In this document: piece by piece, positions 62,460 to 64,000 of the stretch
Layout of the letters: every line of letters begins with the position of its first letter
Numbering within the stretch: position 1 is the first letter of the stretch
DNA from: Rhodothermia bacterium
GTDB taxonomy: Bacteria > Bacteroidota > Rhodothermia > Balneolales > Balneolaceae
Assembly: GCA_030427885.1 (NCBI GenBank)
Contig: JAUICM010000004.1
Coordinates: 372,001-436,000, forward strand
DNA length: 64,000 nucleotides
Reading direction: 5' to 3'
The notes under the pieces: generated by a model
The model's database searches: none
Told to the model about the DNA's origin: nothing
The model's input: the letters and a program-made list of their open reading frames with translations, nothing else
Made by a program: the position numbers and the translations under genes

Positions 62460-63417
62460 AGCCGGGATCGTAGGTGGAGCAGGTTATACTGCCGGTGAAC
62501 TGTTAAGGATACTGATCAGTCATCCGGAAGCAGAGATCATCTCTGTAATGAGCGGAAGTCATACAGGAGACCCGGTATTCAAAGCACACCCGGATCTGGA
62601 AGGGGATACAGATCTTATTTTTTCTGATTCAATATCTGATGAATCTGATGTGGTTTTTTTGTGTTCCGGTCATGGTAAGTCGAAAGGAATTATTGATCAG
62701 GGAATTATACCTGAGGGAGCAAAAATCATAGATCTGAGCGCAGACTTCAGGATCGAAGATGGGACTCATGATTTTGTATATGGATTACCTGAGCTGAATC
62801 GAAACAGAATTAAGACTGCAAAAAACATAGCCAACCCTGGTTGCTTTGCAACCTGTATTCAGCTTTCACTGCTTCCTCTTGCAGATGCGGGACTATTGAA
62901 TGAAGATGTGCATGTTTCGGCAATAACAGGGAGCACTGGTGCGGGGCAGAGTCCTTCAGATACCACTCATTTCAGCTGGAGAAGCAACAATGCATCGGTA
63001 TATAAGGCATTTACTCATCAGCATCTCGGTGAGATCAGGCAAAGTCTTACTCAGCTTCAATCAGGATTTGACAAAGGGATTCACTTTATTCCGATGAGAG
63101 GAGCTTTTACACGCGGCATCCTGGCGGCCTGTTATCTCAGGTCAGATATTTCTGAGAATGAGGCAAAAGCGATTTTCGAAGCTTATTACACTGACCATCC
63201 TTTTGTAGTTGTATCTGATTCTGAACCGGATGTGAAGAAAGTGGTGAATACCAACAAAGCTATGGTTTATATACAAAAAGAAGGCGATCAATTACTGATT
63301 CAGGGAGTGATTGATAATCTGACCAAAGGAGCATCAGGTCAGGCCGTACAAAATATGAATCTGATCTTTGGTCTGGATGAGAAAACCGGACTGAATCTAA
63401 AATCTGCGGGGTTTTGA
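62452..63417 (+). CDS. argC: N-acetyl-gamma-glutamyl-phosphate reductase
   Basis: 321 residues. The NADP-binding loop is GIVGGAGYTAGELL and the catalytic cysteine is Cys131 in NPGCFATC. HFSWRSNNASVY and the late HQHLGEI blocks also match. It reduces N-acetylglutamyl phosphate to the semialdehyde. The ATG at 62452 overlaps argG by eight bases; earlier in-frame ATGs lie inside argG and would add an unlikely extension. Third gene of the arginine operon, two bases before proC. Confidence 0.97.
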   Translation: MIKAGIVGGAGYTAGELLRILISHPEAEIISVMSGSHTGDPVFKAHPDLEGDTDLIFSDSISDESDVVFLCSGHGKSKGIIDQGIIPEGAKIIDLSADFRIEDGTHDFVYGLPELNRNRIKTAKNIANPGCFATCIQLSLLPLADAGLLNEDVHVSAITGSTGAGQSPSDTTHFSWRSNNASVYKAFTHQHLGEIRQSLTQLQSGFDKGIHFIPMRGAFTRGILAACYLRSDISENEAKAIFEAYYTDHPFVVVSDSEPDVKKVVNTNKAMVYIQKEGDQLLIQGVIDNLTKGASGQAVQNMNLIFGLDEKTGLNLKSAGF

Positions 63418-63418
63418 T

Positions 63419-64000
63419 ATGGGAGAGCATAAAAAAATAGCCATACTTGGAGGAGGTAATCTTGGAGAAGCACTCGCCAAAGGATTTGCAAGCTTCATTG
63501 ATCCATCTGATATCATTGTAACCAGAAGACACCTGAGCAGGTTAGAACACCTGAAAGAGAAAGGATTTGTCATCACTTCGGATAATCTTGAAGCGGTATC
63601 TAAATCCAGGTATATCTTTTTATGCGTTCAGCCTAAACAGGTTGCCGGACTTCTAAATGAAATTGGGTCAGTTCTTGATGTGGACAACCATGTGCTGGTT
63701 TCGACAATCACAGGAGTATCACTTGATGCGATAAACGAGTATGCTCATGGCGATTTTGCCATCATCAGAGCAATGCCTAATACTGCCGTGGCGATCTCAG
63801 AATCAATGACCTGTATTTGTGGAAATAAACTGGCCGAGTCTCATATTCCCAAAGTGGAAGAAATGTTCAGGGCCCTTGGGGAAACGCTTATTATTGAAGA
63901 AAGACTCATGAAGGCGGCAACTGTTCTGGCTGCCAGCGGGATCGCATTCTTTTTAAGATATATTCGTGCGGCAACTCAGGGTGGAATCGAGCTTGGTTTT
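63419..64000 (+). CDS. proC: Pyrroline-5-carboxylate reductase, 3' part missing
   Basis: The first 194 codons are visible and the frame is open at the window end. KIAILGGGNLGEALAKGF is the NAD(P)-binding start, followed by LCVQPKQV, STITGVSLDAI, RAMPNTAVAI and a GETLIIEERLM block, all typical of ProC. It reduces pyrroline-5-carboxylate to proline. The ATG at 63419 is two bases after argC, so it is part of the same transcript. It may be either a proline gene placed with arginine genes or serve ornithine-derived substrates. Confidence 0.94.
   Translation, partial: MGEHKKIAILGGGNLGEALAKGFASFIDPSDIIVTRRHLSRLEHLKEKGFVITSDNLEAVSKSRYIFLCVQPKQVAGLLNEIGSVLDVDNHVLVSTITGVSLDAINEYAHGDFAIIRAMPNTAVAISESMTCICGNKLAESHIPKVEEMFRALGETLIIEERLMKAATVLAASGIAFFLRYIRAATQGGIELGF

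Overview
The window reads as one stretch of chromosome from a Gram-negative, probably marine member of the Bacteroidota/Balneolota side of the FCB group. The support is a CarboxypepD_reg-type TonB receptor, DUF5686, DUF4292 and DUF4293 proteins, an OmpA lipoprotein with thrombospondin-3 repeats, many lipoproteins, and promoters of the TTG-N21-TAnnTTTG type in front of the SRP RNA and the arginine operon. No rRNA operon, transposase, integrase or CRISPR array was seen. The exact genus is inference.

Layout. 1-1162: end of a pyrimidine operon (pyrR tail, pyrB). 1203-11558: an AT-rich exopolysaccharide locus with genes on both strands (two GT2 and one GT4 glycosyltransferases, an asparagine-synthetase-like ATP-pyrophosphatase, Wzx-like flippase, Wzz-like chain-length protein, Wzy-like polymerase, Wza-like SLBB export protein). 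11582-19461: an EamA exporter, then a TetR-TolC-MFP-RND efflux operon with palindromic candidate operators before tetR. 19521-25964: C-type-lectin lipoprotein, DUF4293 and EamA pair, TonB receptor, MltF-like lytic transglycosylase. 25965-29219: RsbV/RsbW/RsbU partner-switch module and a SPOR lipoprotein. 29420-31478: small membrane protein and SSS sodium symporter. 31584-35180: three secreted proteins in tandem (beta-propeller/LVIVD-like protein, unknown, multicopper oxidase).

35374-38193 is the most unusual part. It is an AT-rich three-gene cassette lying just 3' of a tRNA-Arg(CCT) gene. It encodes a predicted PD-(D/E)XK nuclease, an intact soluble Ser/Thr kinase and a 431-residue orphan. 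I read it as a candidate undescribed defence or regulatory system; that function is inference. 38465-41904: DUF5686 outer-membrane protein and OmpA/TSP3 lipoprotein. 42056-49185: tRNA-Ala(GGC), then a four-gene envelope signalling operon (exported unknown, FecR-domain protein, 913-residue beta-barrel candidate, CHASE2 adenylate cyclase). 49229-55426: four-helix-bundle protein, SRP RNA, YpdA-type reductase, YheT-type hydrolase, Ppx/GppA-HD phosphatase, M28 peptidase and a membrane protein.

55498-60298: a TPR - DUF4292 lipoprotein - EnvC-like operon whose LytM domain has lost its catalytic residues, then a lone lipoprotein. 60430-64000: start of an arginine/proline operon (GNAT candidate N-acetylglutamate synthase, argG, argC, proC cut by the window end). 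Its promoter spacer contains an ARG-box-like palindrome. It is followed by a roughly 160-nt leader that can fold into a closed multi-branch structure, the second candidate novelty of this window.
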